Shown: one piece after another, positions 11,384 to 23,500 of the stretch
Layout: the number at the start of each line of letters is the position of its first letter
Numbering within the stretch: position 1 is the first letter of the stretch
NCBI GenBank assembly: GCA_910574455.1
Contig: CAJSYZ010000002.1
Location: 3,683,671 to 3,747,670, forward strand
From: Trichaptum fuscoviolaceum
Taxonomy: Eukaryota > Basidiomycota > Agaricomycetes > Hymenochaetales > Trichaptaceae
DNA: 64,000 nt
Reading direction: 5' to 3'
The notes under the pieces: generated by a model
Told to the model about the DNA's origin: nothing
The model's database searches: none
What the model saw: the letters and a program-made list of their open reading frames with translations, nothing else
Made by a program: the position numbers and the translations under genes

Positions 11384-12851
11384 ATCTATTTCTTGGATTC
11401 AGAAGACGGGCGCCGGAGAGGCCAGACAGAAAAGGACTGATCGTCGTCCTTCGTGCGATCGGTGCACTCACGGTCACCTCGACGTGGACTCGGCTCTTCA
11501 CACGTCAACACGAACTATGAATGACTCTTATCCTGCCTAGTGCAGGGTTGCTCTTACGACTATCATCCACACCCTATTCATTTATTCTCATCTTTATCGA
11601 CCATCGCATTGCTCTCGCATCTCGCATCGCACCCATTCCTATCCCACTCCGGGGTACAATAGGAGCATCTCCGTGAGGTGCTACTTCATCGGATCGTCAC
11701 ACGGCAGTGCCGCCTCCCCTCCCCTGTCGCCCTCGCTCAATGTCATGCACATTTCGTAGCGTACCCGACACCGACTTCCTCCCTCCGCCATTCGGACTGC
11801 AAGAGTCCGGGAATACGGCTTTGAGCTAGTTGCTCGGCGCCTCTCGACACGACGCAAGAGCAGCTTCTGCTTGTAGATATCATGGTCGTCACTCATAGGA
11901 GTTGGCGCGATGTCTCGCGATGCTGTAATCTTTCTTGTTTTTCATACAGTCGATGACGGTCCTTGATGCACGCCCCTGCCTACACTCCCGCTCCGCTTTT
12001 CGCGTTACCGACACACCGGTTATTCGCATTCCCTATAGGCTTGCTTCTACAGCATCTCATTCCTTCACACTGCCCTTGACGATCCATGGAAACCTATAGT
12101 TTCCCCCTCTAGCACTTTTTATTGGTTCAATATTATTTACGACTTACGTTTTCCGACATGACACGACAATAACTCACTCACGACTCGATCGACAGATTAC
12201 CCACCCCTTTTGATCGATGCCCTTTTCTATCTTACGTTCCACACTCCAGCGTCGTTGCCTGTTCATCCCGAGACTTGGCTGTGCCTTCTCTTTCTTGTTG
12301 GGACAAGTCCCATGTTTTAGTTTTTCATCCTCCCTTGCCCTTCGATCGTGATCGACTAGTCGATCACGGCGATCGGTACATCCGCATTGTTGAGCCCAGG
12401 TTGGCTTGTCCTAAATGTTGGACGAATAGATAGCACTAGTTTGTTGTTTGCCGTAGTCCACATTCACGATTCTCGATGAATTACCCTATGCCATATACTG
12501 AAACAAACAACTGGTGTGCTTTGAATGGTGTGAATGAAATATGACTCAGGCATAAGCGATAGTCGCTATTGTCGCTGGTTCAACCGTCCAAGTCTGGCCC
12601 GTAATAACAAAAAGTAATTTTTTTCTTATTTTAGGACTTCAACGGTTGTTCTAGAGACCTCTCAATAGTAAACACTGTCTTCGATGGAAACTTGAAGCTG
12701 CTGGAACGCATCGCTGAAATCAGCGTGACCGATCGAGATAAAACTGCATATAATGACCCAAGTTTGACCTTCGTCTTAACTCCAACTGTCACTGCGAACC
12801 TCAAACCAATTCACTCACGCTCACACCTCGTTCTCAACACAACATTACGTT
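11384..12851. other. Intergenic region, 3' flank of the bHLH gene
   Basis: No coding gene supported. It contains a perfect 20-base palindrome at 12348-12367 within a longer imperfect hairpin (about 12343-12375). The rest is pyrimidine-rich without recognisable features. Confidence 0.4.
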
Positions 12852-13730
12852 ATGAGCGATATAAACGCTATCAAAAGGCAGCTGAAGATCAAGACTGGGT
12901 CTGTCAAGCGGTAAGTCCAGAGCCTGTGCACCGAACTTATGAAGGCCGTTCTACTCCCAACTCGTCATAACTCGCGATGTTCACGCTTTCTTTCTTTGCT
13001 TCTCAATGCAATGCAGTCTGCTGAAGGAGAGCACAATGTACCGGAATGAACACACGCAGCAGAAATTGAAGGTCGATAAGTTCGTCGCAGATGGTGCGGA
13101 GGAATGGGACATCAAAAACGGAGTACGTAGAGCTATTATTTCGCTATACCTTTCACACACAATCTGACCACTCGACCTATCCCAACGCTTATGCTTATAC
13201 TTATGCTTATCGGACCCGTCTCATGACACTTTCGTTTCATTCCGATGATATGTGAACCAAACGTTGTTTAGAACCGGATGCTCGAGGAAGCGCAGAAGAT
13301 GATTGACGATTCGGTGTCGCGATTGGGCAAGGCAGTGGGAGAGCTCAGGGATCTCGTTGTACGTCATCTTCCTACCCTTTCCCTTGCACTTTTGCCCCCC
13401 TCCTTCTCTAAGCATCATAACTCTCTTGCGCAAGCGCTAGCCAGCGCGCGGTATCGCATGAAAGCCTCGTGCATCGCGCGTTGTTGTGTGGCGGTGGCAA
13501 ATTTCCCGCTTCCGCGATGATATTATAGTCTTCATTCATTGTGATCTGAGTCTGATGTTCGGAGAGCTGACTGATGGTATGCTGTTTGCTTTCCCGTCCC
13601 GCTCGTATTTGCAAAATCGATACCCCGGACCCGGGCGCGCATTTAGGTTTCGGTGAGATCTGACGCGCAGCTTCAGGGCGACGAGTCGTTGCAGCAGGCT
13701 GAAGATGCGTTGGAGGAGGCGAGTACGTGA
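12852..13730 (+). CDS. Tubulin-specific chaperone A (tubulin cofactor A)
   Basis: Exons 12852-12910, 13017-13122, 13272-13358 and 13647-13730 give 111 residues, the usual size for this family. The N-terminus MSDINAIKRQLKIKTGSVKR and the segment LLKESTMYRNEHTQQ match the helical start of TBCA/Rbl2. MLEEAQKMIDDSVSRLGKAV forms the next helix, and a Gln/Glu-rich helix (LQQAEDALEEA) ends it. The family folds as a three-helix bundle and holds beta-tubulin during tubulin dimer assembly in the cytoplasm. The last intron (13359-13646) is long for this genome. The gene converges on the MED11-like gene, with 192 bases between stop codons. Confidence 0.9.
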
Positions 13731-13922
13731 TCAATCATATGTAGGGCGATGGAAATTTGACGGAAAGGAACTTTGGTCGGAGGGCTAGGGGGGTATTTGG
13801 ACATGAGTCACGGCTAAACTCGTGTTTCAAAAGCAGAGGGAAAATGACTAAGAAAGAAAGGAGTACATAGTAGATGCAGATGCACATACCAGATCTTTTG
13901 ACCGCTCGGAACCTGAGTTATC

Positions 13923-14654
13923 TTATTCTGTGCCCGTCTCCATCTGAGATGTAAGCCCGAGGTCCCTGTCCTCCTTGAGCCTTCGCAACGCATCTAGGAT
14001 CCCTCGCCATGCATCTCGATTGATACGTTCTTCCTGTAAGCCGCGCTTGGGTTCTGCGGATGTAGACCCGTTTACCTTGGCCGTTGTCGTATCCTGACTC
14101 CGCTTAGGTTGCGAAGATGACGAGAGCCCATCACCATTCTCCTGCTTCTCTGTGTCAAGAGACGGAGTCCCAACACCCGAAGGCTGTGGAATGAAGTTGT
14201 TTGGCGGAGCATCGATTGCTGACGGTACGATTCGTGACTGCCGAATGTGAGCAAGGGTTGAACGAATGTTGATGTGTATTTGCTACATATGTTTGGAAGG
14301 AAGTGTGGTTTGTATGGTTTCATACGATAGTACGCAGCAGTTTGAGCTTACATCAAGACGTTCGAAGTACTCGCTAACATCGAGCACAAATTGTTCAGAC
14401 CGTTCCTCACCCTGAGGTAGTGTGCTCCCTGGTGGGTCGGTCTGTGGCAAGGTGAGCAGAGAAATGGACGTCGCTGCCAGAGCGAGCAGCCGCCCAATGT
14501 CCTGAAGAAAGTTTCAGCAACCCGGGAATATTCAAAAGTAATAAATAATGAAAACCTTTTCTACTTCACCAAGTGCATAAATCTGCCTCGAGGTTCGACT
14601 GGTGGTCCATATAGGATCTATTTGTTCGCCCTCGGGTCTTCCGTCCGCCTCCAT
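13923..14654 (-). CDS. Mediator complex subunit 11 (MED11-like)
   Basis: Exons read on the minus strand at 14654-14556, 14501-14352 and 14282-13923; 202 residues. Residues ~18-75 (SRQIYALGEVEKDIGRLLAL, then a DVSEYFERLDQIHINIRSTL segment) form the two helices typical of MED11, with the pattern 'I..LG.VE..I...L' followed by a long helix. The C-terminal half is polar, Ser/Thr-rich and basic, ending with a helix (RDAWRGILDALRRLKEDRDL), an extension often seen in fungal members. MED11 pairs with MED22 in the Mediator head and acts in transcription initiation. The first intron starts with GTTTTC, a weak donor. The start codon lies only 36 bases from the target duplication of the transposable element at 14698, so its promoter has been displaced. 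Call made from pattern; moderately sure. Confidence 0.68.
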
Positions 14655-15009
14655 CGTGAACGCCGAGACTGCCAGAGACTGAGGACTCCGACCTACGCAC
14701 CTTAGGCAACGGATTTCAGGGTCCAATAGGGCCTCTTAGGGGTAGTTCTTTTTGCAAAAGAATAGACCTAACCATATGAAAGCTCCCGATGTTCGTCCCC
14801 CTATTTACCCAAAGAAGTTCGTGAGACTTCGGTAGAATCCCAAAACATTCACGATGTTCGGCATTCAAATTGCCGATGTTTGCGAGACCTTCGTGAACAT
14901 CCGAAGCCACACGATCTTCGGGTAACATGGTACAAAATATGTAGTATATATGCACAAAATAAATACACTAACAAGAACATCAAAAATGGTAGCTAAATGC
15001 TATATTTTC

Positions 15010-15365
15010 TGAGAAGAACATCTGCAGAATATCTGCAGAACATCTGCGAGAACATCTGCAGAACATCTGCAAATATCTGCGAATATCTGCAGAACATCTG
15101 CGAGAACATCTGCAGAACATCTGCGAATATCTGCGAATATCTGCGAGAACATCTGCAGAACATCTGCGAATATCTGCGAATATCTGCAGAACATCTGCGA
15201 ACATCTGCGAATATCTGCGAATATCTGCGAATATCTGCGAATATCTGCAGAACATCTGCGAATATCTGCGAATATCTGCAGAACATCTGCAAATATCTGC
15301 GAATATCTGCAGAACATCTGTGAATATCTGCGAATATCTGCAGAACATCTGCGAATATCTGCGAT
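15010..15365. repeat. Minisatellite array, left arm of the foldback element
   Basis: Tandem units of 10-12 bases built on ATCTGCGAAT, ATCTGCAGAAC and ATCTGCGAGAAC fill about 355 bases. The pattern is free of stops in several frames, which creates long spurious open frames rich in Arg, Cys, Ser, Ile and Asp. Confidence 0.93.
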
Positions 15366-16394
15366 GTTCGGCATTGCCGATGTTCGTGTATACACCAGAG
15401 AAGATCGTGAGACTGTCCAAGACCTTCGGCTAGTTGCCGCAAACATCCAAAGCCACATGCTTTTCGACAGTAAGGTAGCAGACCTTCTTGGTACAAAGTA
15501 CATATAACTCCCTTCCCATTGCGAAAAATCCGAAGTGATTTGAAGCGGAAATGAATATATTATGATTTTGTCCGAATTATCGGAATGTCACGGTACTGTC
15601 TCAATGAGACTCCAGTTCGGACATCAATAACTCCGTCAATTCTTTGCTTAGAAATTTGAAACTTATATCGACAGAAACTACTAATCAAGGCCTTTCCATG
15701 TATCTATTTAACTTTTGAACGCGACAATTATTTCTTGAGTTACAGAGGAAACAATCAAAAAGTCTAAAATATTGAACTTTATGTTACGGTATATATGCAT
15801 AAAACAAATACACTTACAAGAACCCTTGTAAAATATAAGTAGTCATGCTGTACAAGCACAGAAATAAACAAATAGTATTTAATCTCCATAAGTAATATAC
15901 TTGAAACTACTGCTTGCAAGGATGGATACTCCGGGCCTTTGGTGCAGGCCCGAGAAGTACACAATATTGTTTGACACACTTAACTCAATATCAAGCCTGG
16001 TAGTAGCTCATCCAATGCCATAGGGCATAGTAATGTAGTTAAAGAAGAACTGAATAGATATATCTTATGTTACTTACTGAGGGGTGGGGGCTTTTGGTAG
16101 AGAAGCTATGTTATGGACTCCGAGTCAGTCAGATCCAGTATGTATTGTTTCACATACATACATTCCTCCTCTATTCAAGATTCTGAGTATTACAAGAGCA
16201 ATTTACTTATTGAACTAGTGTATTACATGTGTAGTCACCTATTAGGGTCTAAATAGAACAAGACAATGCAATGGGGGGAGAAATAGTTAGTTGTATGCGG
16301 TAGATAAGTAAATGGATCATGCAAACAGACGGTATACACTTATATGTGCTGTGATTGGCCAGCCCACTGAGGCAAAACCCGAGGTTGCGATTTC

Positions 16395-16765
16395 GATGTT
16401 CTGCAGATATTCGCAGATATTCTGCAGATGTTCTCGCAGATGTTCTGCAGATATTCGCAGATATTCGCAGATGTTCTGCAGATATTCTGCAGATGTTCTG
16501 CAGATATTCCCAGATATTCCCAGATATTCCCAGATATTCGCAGATGTTCTGCAGATATTCCCAGATATTCGCAGATGTTCTGCAGATATTCGCAGATGTT
16601 CTGCAGATATTCGCAGATATTCGCAGATGTTCTGCAGATATTCGCAGATATTCGCAGATGTTCTGCAGATGTTCTCGCAGATGTTCTGCAGATATTCGCA
16701 GATATTTGCAGATGTTCTGCAGATGTTCTCGCAGATGTTCTGCAGATATTCTGCAGATGTTCTTC
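16395..16765. repeat. Minisatellite array, right arm of the foldback element
   Basis: Inverted counterpart of the array at 15010-15365, with units such as GATATTCGCA and GATGTTCTGCA. The outer ~130 bases match the left array in mirror order. Further in, unit order and number differ, as expected from slippage. A unit variant with CCCAGATATT appears only here (around 16506-16565). Confidence 0.93.
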
Positions 16766-17223
16766 TCAGAAAATATAGCATTTAGCTACCATTTTTGATG
16801 TTCTTGTTAGTGTATTTATTTTGTGCATATATACTACATATTTTGTACCATGTTACCCGAAGATCGTGTGGCTTCGGATGTTCACGAAGGTCTCGCAAAC
16901 ATCGGCAATTTGAATGCCGAACATCGTGAATGTTTTGGGATTCTACCGAAGTCTCACGAACTTCTTTGGGTAAATAGGGGGACGAACATCGGGAGCTTTC
17001 ATATGGTTAGGTCTATTCTTTTGCAAAAAGAACTACCCCTAAGAGGCCCTATTGGACCCTGAAATCCGTTGCCTAAGGTGGACCTACGCGTAAAAACTTG
17101 GGACCTAACGTCCCGTGACCGGGAGACCGGGTTACATCCGGGTTTGAAGTTGCAGACACATCCTTCTCAAGCTTGACCATCGACCATTCACCTGGAAGGC
17201 TTCGGCCATCTTTCTTTACCTCG

Positions 17224-19506
17224 ATGTATCTCCCAAGAGCTCGCTTCAGTACGCCAGCCGTGCTGAACAGCGTGCGGACGATGAGCTCGTCCACCGCGAG
17301 CTCGAGTGCTACATTTTCAACGCCTGAACCTCTACCTCTAGATCCGCCCTCCTTAGAGAGAGAGACCGCTGAGTTCAAAGCTCGCTGCAACAAACTCTCG
17401 GAATTCTTCTCGCTGCCTCGATTCAAGGGTATAAAACGACCCTACTCTGTTGCTGATGTGGCTTCGAAGCAAGGATCGCTACCCGTTCTGCCTTTGCCGT
17501 CGACCTTCACGGCGGATAAGCTTTATGCGCTGCTGAGCAGAGCGGCGGAGGCAAAGAAACCTATACATACTATGGGTGCTATTGATCCTGTCCAGATGAC
17601 GCAGATGGCGATGAACCAGGAGGTTGTGTACGTCAGCGGATGGGCTTGCAGTAGTGTGCTTACGACCGGTAATAATGAAGTTGGTCCTGACTTTGGGTGA
17701 GTGTTGATATTTTAATTACTTTACGATGCGATAGTTAACTATGGATGTTTTATAGCGACTATCCTTACACGACGGTACCGAACCAGGTCCACCGCCTGTT
17801 CCGGGCCCAACAACTCCATGACAGGAAACATTACGACGAACGGTTATCCGCCTCTCCGGAGAAGCGCGCTCAGATGCATTATGTGGATTACTTACGACCT
17901 ATCATCGCGGACGCTGATACTGGGTAGGCATCTACCTGGCTGCTAGCTTTTTTGTGACTTAAATGAAACAGACATGGCGGTCTTTCGGCAGTCATGAAAC
18001 TCGTTAAGCTATTTGCTGAATCAGTAAGTCTTGTGGATAATAAATCCGAACCAGCGAACTTACCTGTATCTGAAGGGAGCAGCTGCTATCCACATGGAGG
18101 ATCAACTTCACGGTGGAAAGAAGGTGATTAATTTGTTCTAAAGAACGGGATTTTCACATTTACAATTCTGTTCACCCAGTGTGGTCACCTTGGCGGAAAA
18201 GTTCTCGTCCCCACATCCACACATGTATCCCGCCTTATAGCCTCGCGCTTCCAGCTTGACATGCTCCATTCGACTATGCTCCTCATTGCGCGCTCGGATG
18301 CTGAATCTGGGAAGCTTATTTCATCCACGGTCGACGCGAATGATCACGAGTTTATCATCGGGACGACCGCGCCTGGAACCGCCCTCGCGGACGAAATCGC
18401 CGAAGCGGAGATGAAAGGCGCGTCAGGCGCGGAAATTGAGAAGCTGGAGACGAAGTGGATGGCCGAACATGAAATGTGCACGTTTAATCAAGGTGAGCTT
18501 GTTGAGTTTTGCCGAGTTCAAAGGATCATAATAGAGATGATATCTTTAGCTGTTGAGAAGGCTATCAATGCATCCTCCAACATTAAGGATAAGTCAGAAA
18601 CTCTGAAGCAGTATCTTGCTGCTGTCGACGGTAAATCAAACTCACATGCTCGGGAAATTGCGAAGGATTTTGTTGGTCAAGAGGTCTTCTGGAACTGGGA
18701 CAGTAAGTATTCACATTCGCTTCCTCGAATCATGTCTAACCTGGTCATCAGTGCCTCGTACTAGAGAGGGTTATTATCACTTCACGGGAGGAGTAGAGGT
18801 TTGTACAGACAAACTTTCTTTCTTTCTTTTTCATACATCATAGCTAACTTGGGCCTACAGCCGGCAATTAAACGAGCTAAAATATTCGCCCCCTATGCAG
18901 ACCTTCTCTGGGTTGAGACATCTACGCCGAACCTGTCCTCCGCTCAATATTTCTCAGGAAAGATTAAGGAACAGTACCCCGACAAATGGTTTGTCTATAA
19001 TCTCAGTCCATCATTCAACTGGGCCAAGTTTGGCTTCAGTGGTGTGTATCTCGTGTTTCGATATTGTACCGAATTTTGCTCAAATAATTCTGTTTTTCAG
19101 ATGCCGACTTGAAGAACTTCATTTGGGACCTTGGGAAAGAAGGCTTTGTCCTCCAGTTAATTTCGTTGGCTGGGCTCCATTGCGACGCAATCTCATGGGG
19201 TGTGTCTTGTCCTCCGTATGCTCTGGGGCATGTACTGACTTGACATCCTAGCTGAGCTTTCCCGCCGTTACAAGGAGGATGGCATGCTAGCCTATATTCA
19301 ACTCGTTCAGCAGAAGGAACGCGAGCTCGGAGTAGATATCTTGACACACCAAAAATGGTATGTATCTCTGAGCCACTCGGTGCTACCTCTCGCTCACCTA
19401 TTGCTTTAGGAGCGGAGCAAACTACGTGGATAGGATACTACAGAGTGTTAGCTCTTCGTCGACCACCAGTTCTGTTGGATCAGGCTCAACTGAACATGCG
19501 TTCTGA
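17224..19506 (+). CDS. 2-methylisocitrate lyase (mitochondrial), isocitrate lyase family
   Basis: Eleven exons: 17224-17696, 17756-17923, 17972-18023, 18076-18123, 18180-18492, 18550-18702, 18752-18798, 18861-19041, 19101-19199, 19252-19357 and 19410-19506. The active-site segment is [17 protein letters not shown]. Family blocks follow: [43 protein letters not shown] and [15 protein letters not shown]. The stretch after the active site ([15 protein letters not shown]) and the C-terminal end STEHAF resemble fungal methylisocitrate lyase more than glyoxylate-cycle isocitrate lyase. I chose the start at 17224 because [19 protein letters not shown], basic and without acids, looks like a mitochondrial presequence. 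An in-frame Met at 17281 is the alternative and would lose it. It would cleave 2-methylisocitrate to pyruvate and succinate in propionyl-CoA breakdown. Isocitrate lyase remains possible. Confidence 0.82.
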
Positions 19507-20517
19507 ACTAAGTTTTGGCTGCTAATCAATGTACTAATAGACGTCATCCAAGCATGGTTTACGGAGGATCATTTGATGCGTTTCGACTCAACATTCTATT
19601 CTGAGATAGTATCAAAAAAATACTTCGGTATGTGGATCTACTATTGCGTAGCAGAGGACTCGGAGATGCTACCCTCGGCGCTGATGAGCCACCAGAAAGA
19701 CTAGCGACATCTCCGGACATCCCGTGCTCACTATTCAGCTGATATTTGATTTCTGATAGCAAATGCTGATATTCTCATGAACTCTTTTGACATCGGTGAT
19801 TAAGTGTCGGGGATTGACTTTTAGCTCTCCAGAGCTACAGCAACCGACAATTTGAAATGCAGTGTCTCTTGAAACAAATTGCAAGGATGCAATAAGAAAT
19901 ACTAAGAGAGTATCCGAAGAGGATGTCTGACCGGAGCACCGACCAAGCAAGAGATAGACCGAGAACAAGGGCCAGACCGGAGCGTCATATATATGGGTGC
20001 TACTTAGTGTCCGGGGTACAGTAATTGCGGCATTTGTAATGCTTGGCCTCTCATAACTACTAGGACAGAATTACAGGCTGCGTCGACCGAGAACTGAGAA
20101 CATACGAGTACGATTTATCTGTGCAAAAGCGCTCTCAATCACAGTACAGCATTTGTGAATTTGAAGGGATAGGATAGGCGCCGGGATCGACTCTGAGGCA
20201 CGTGTTGCACTGGTCAAGAAAAGCATTCCGAAAAGGGGAATAAGGGGAACAAGCAGTTCATCAGCCGAAAATCGCAAAACACATCTTATCCCCTTCCTCT
20301 CGCATCCCTTTCGCTTCCTCTTGAGTCCTCGCTCCCTCCTTTGCGCCCACCCGCCTCCTGCACGTCTGCAACGCCAACAACGGTCTTTACGTCGGTCTCT
20401 ACGCGACTTTTAGGAACTTTTAGCATGCCATCCACGGCCCGACTCAACTAAATCGCGCTTCAACTACGCTATACAATCTAAGAGCAACCGGGGAAGTATA
20501 CTATCTTCACGCCCGCC
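19507..20517. other. Intergenic region
   Basis: 3' flank of methylisocitrate lyase and promoter side of the gene at 20518; the last ~230 bases are pyrimidine-rich. Short open frames show no support. No repeat or RNA gene seen. Confidence 0.35.
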
Positions 20518-23500
20518 ATGTCCTCAAACGAATGGTACGTCTCGCCGCTGACTGCACCTGCGACGCCGAATCTGCCAAAGATAGCGGGAGCTTCCCCTAG
20601 AAAATTGCCAGTGACCGCAGCCTCGGCAAGGTCTCCACGATCACCTCTCCCACCACACAAACTAGCAAAACTTGCCAATGCGTTAGGCGTATCCACGCCG
20701 CTTCCAGCATCAAATCCACTCTCCTCGCAACTGAAGCGGTCACAGTCGGCCAGACCAGCGGATGAACGGTATACTCCTGAACCTAGAAGCGCTACTCCGT
20801 TATCAGCAAATTTACGTGCTTCGTCGAGTTCGAGTTCGAGATATCTTATCCATGTCGTCCCACCCAAACATCTACCTCATGAAAGCAAATTGGACCCCGA
20901 GTCCTACAGAGCTTTTCGTCGAGGATCCCTTGTTCCTCTCCACACGACACTGCAAGCCCAGCTCAGTGCCATATCGCGAGAGTTTCAACTACCCACAGCA
21001 CATGGATTGATTCTATATCTCATGGGCGACGCAGAAGTTGGCGACAGCGTTGACTATACAACAGGGAAAGGCCCTCGGATCAGCGATGAAGTTTGGAAAT
21101 GGTTGTGCTTGAAGGTGGCAGATGAACAACCATTAATGCGTGGTGTTGGACTTGGCTTCAGCAGCGGTGCGTCTTCTCCAGCTCTCGGTGGTAGAGCATC
21201 CCCTCTGCGAAAATTATCAACGCCATCACAACTCGATTCATCTCCCCGTCTGAATGGAGCAGGAATGTACCCAACTCCTTCGCCATCCTCCCCTGCCACT
21301 TCTACAGCTGGCCCTTCGTCCCTCTCGCAAGTTCACCCCTCTTCCGCACAGAACTCCGATACCTCACATTCGTCTACAAACTCCCCAACAGAATCTAACG
21401 ATACACCTGCGACATCCTCTCTTGACTTGGACCCGAGGTTGTTACCCGGACTCGGCAGCCCATCTTTGATGCCTGTCCTCGCCAAGGTTGAATTTGACGT
21501 CGATCGACGAGTGGGCACCTGGTATGATACTTGGTCACGTTCACGTCGTGACATGCTACGTCGGAAGAAGAAAGCTGTTGAGGCTAAAGGAAAGCTGCCT
21601 CTACGGATTACTATCAATGACAAGAAGTCTCAGAGCAGTCCTTCAGATCCTTCGACAGAGGAGGAGGATCAGGGGGACTACGCTCCTCTCACGGACACAC
21701 CAGATCACTCAGATGTTGAGGCTGAACTCACAGCTCGCGTATCACCAGCACGTCGTGACCCCCTTTCCGACGTATTCGGTTCAGATGCAGAGGCATGGTC
21801 TGACTTGCAGTCCTCGCGTCCTCTTAGGAGGAATAATGGTGATTTAGCTCTCGATGGCGCTGCGCTGTCAGCACCTAATGGCGACTTGACAGATCCTGCC
21901 ATGGGTGGTTCAGACACTGAGGAAGTCCGAGCTCTGTGGAATGCTCGCAAGCAGCCGAAGCTTGCTGTGGGCATACCTGGCACACCGCAGTCATCGAGGA
22001 ATGGCAGCCTTGCTAATAACACACCTCAAAGCAATCGCAAGCAAGCACCCCCTCCATTGACTTTGGCACCTCGCGGAGCTGCTGGGATAGAGCTGAATGT
22101 CGCTACCCCAACTCCTGGTCCGTATACCGCTGGCTTTGAGGACGCTCAGGATGACTCGCATTTAGCCTACCTTTCTCAGGACAACTCTATAGTAACCTTC
22201 GAGGATGAGAAGTTTAAGGAAAAGCGTGTAGCGGGTATCTTTGACGATATCGAGCTTGACTTGGATTTAAGTGCAGACGTGGGTGCTTAACCTTTGATCT
22301 CTTTGTTCTGCCACTGATTTGCATTCAGTTTGATCCTGACGAAACTCGTGTTAGTCAGCTCAAGATGCGTGAGCAGCTCGATATTCTTGAGCGAGTAAGT
22401 CGTGGTTCTAATGGCTTTCGGTTCCCAGATATTCATGATTCTTCATTGCAGAATCTTGCGCAGTTCTCACCTCGGGAGCTTAAAACAATTGAGCTTGCAC
22501 CGGAAGAGTTCCCTAGCAATTCCAGCATGCGATCCGCACCTCCCGGCACTACGGATTTTGCTCCGTCTTCCTCTCAGGGTCCACGCTTTTCGCCCAGGCG
22601 GGACAGACTAGACGCTTCACACCGAGGATCAAAGCGACAAGTTCCTACAATACAGCAACTACAACCCGTACAGCCCAGCAGAGAGATGGTAGAGGACGAC
22701 GTGAAGGCGAGTCCGCCCTCCTTCAGGCAGCCTGTGCTCGTTGGCACTCCCAGTCCCATTGCGGACAGCTTTAGGGGTGTTGACCAACCAGGTGCTAGAA
22801 ACAATTCTTCGTCAGAAGGGTATGTCCTTCTTAATAAAATTAAGCTATCTGTATTTACGCGATAATTTTTGTAAAAGGCACTATAACTCTGAAGCACGCG
22901 AGTCACTGCAGTCAGCTTGGCCTGCTGTACCATTCGCGACCATAGTCAATCGTGGTGAAGAAACCCCACTATCGCCTGTTACTCAGTCGCCAAGAGCAAA
23001 GGGCAAAAGACTCACCAACTCACCCCCGAAGGTTGTGCTTAATGGAAAAACGGATGATTCGACCAGGCAAAAGCGAAAAACCTCCAATTTGTCTGTGTCA
23101 TCTACTTTGAGTAGCATCTCAGAGTCACAAGCCCGATCAAAGCAGTTCGAGGAAGAAGCAGCCGTCTATCCGGGATCAATGAACCTTCCACCGTCGCTGT
23201 CACGTAGAGCTGGCGAGGCGTCGGATTCCCCAGTTTTGCCTCTTTCGCCGGATCCATTTGGCCGGTTTCCGTCTTCTGTAGCTCAGGGCGCAGAAGGTAC
23301 AAACTCTAGTTATATGCCTCCTGAGCGCACCTCCTCCCTAGCTCAGCGGGGCCAGCCAGATAGTGGTGATCCGTACGAACGCCCACCGTCAAAGACACCT
23401 TCCAGCCGTTTCTCGGCAGATTCAGTGCTCGAAGAGGCAGCTGCAAATGCGAACTTGAAGGCAACGAGCAACCGCTCGACGCTTGTGTCAATGAAGAGTA

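Larger units (their letters stand above)
14690..17088. mobile_element. Foldback (long terminal inverted repeat) DNA transposon, non-autonomous, with 8-bp target site duplication
   Basis: The element spans 14698-17080 (2383 bases). Its ends are inverted copies starting CACCTTAGGCAACGGATTTC. The 8-base GACCTACG stands directly outside both ends (14690-14697 and 17081-17088), a clean target duplication. An 8-bp duplication is known for hAT and P superfamilies among others; the terminal bases do not decide which. By eye the two arms are identical for at least ~430 bases from the ends, including ~130 bases of the internal tandem array, which points to recent insertion or gene conversion. No transposase is encoded: the open frames inside are repeat translations or mirror copies in the arms. 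It sits between the start codons of MED11 and methylisocitrate lyase. Confidence 0.9.

Noticed and set aside
14716..14955. 79-codon frame, also found identical at 16823-17062 on the other strand
   Set aside because: The identity comes from the inverted arms of the foldback element; it shows no protein family features and no transposase motif.
14980..15503. Long overlapping open frames on both strands rich in Arg, Cys, Ser, Ile, Asp
   Set aside because: They are translations of the 10-12-base tandem repeat, open in several frames at once, so not genes.
16312..16798. Open frames of 116-157 codons in the right array
   Set aside because: Same minisatellite read from the mirrored arm; no start context, splice or domain support.
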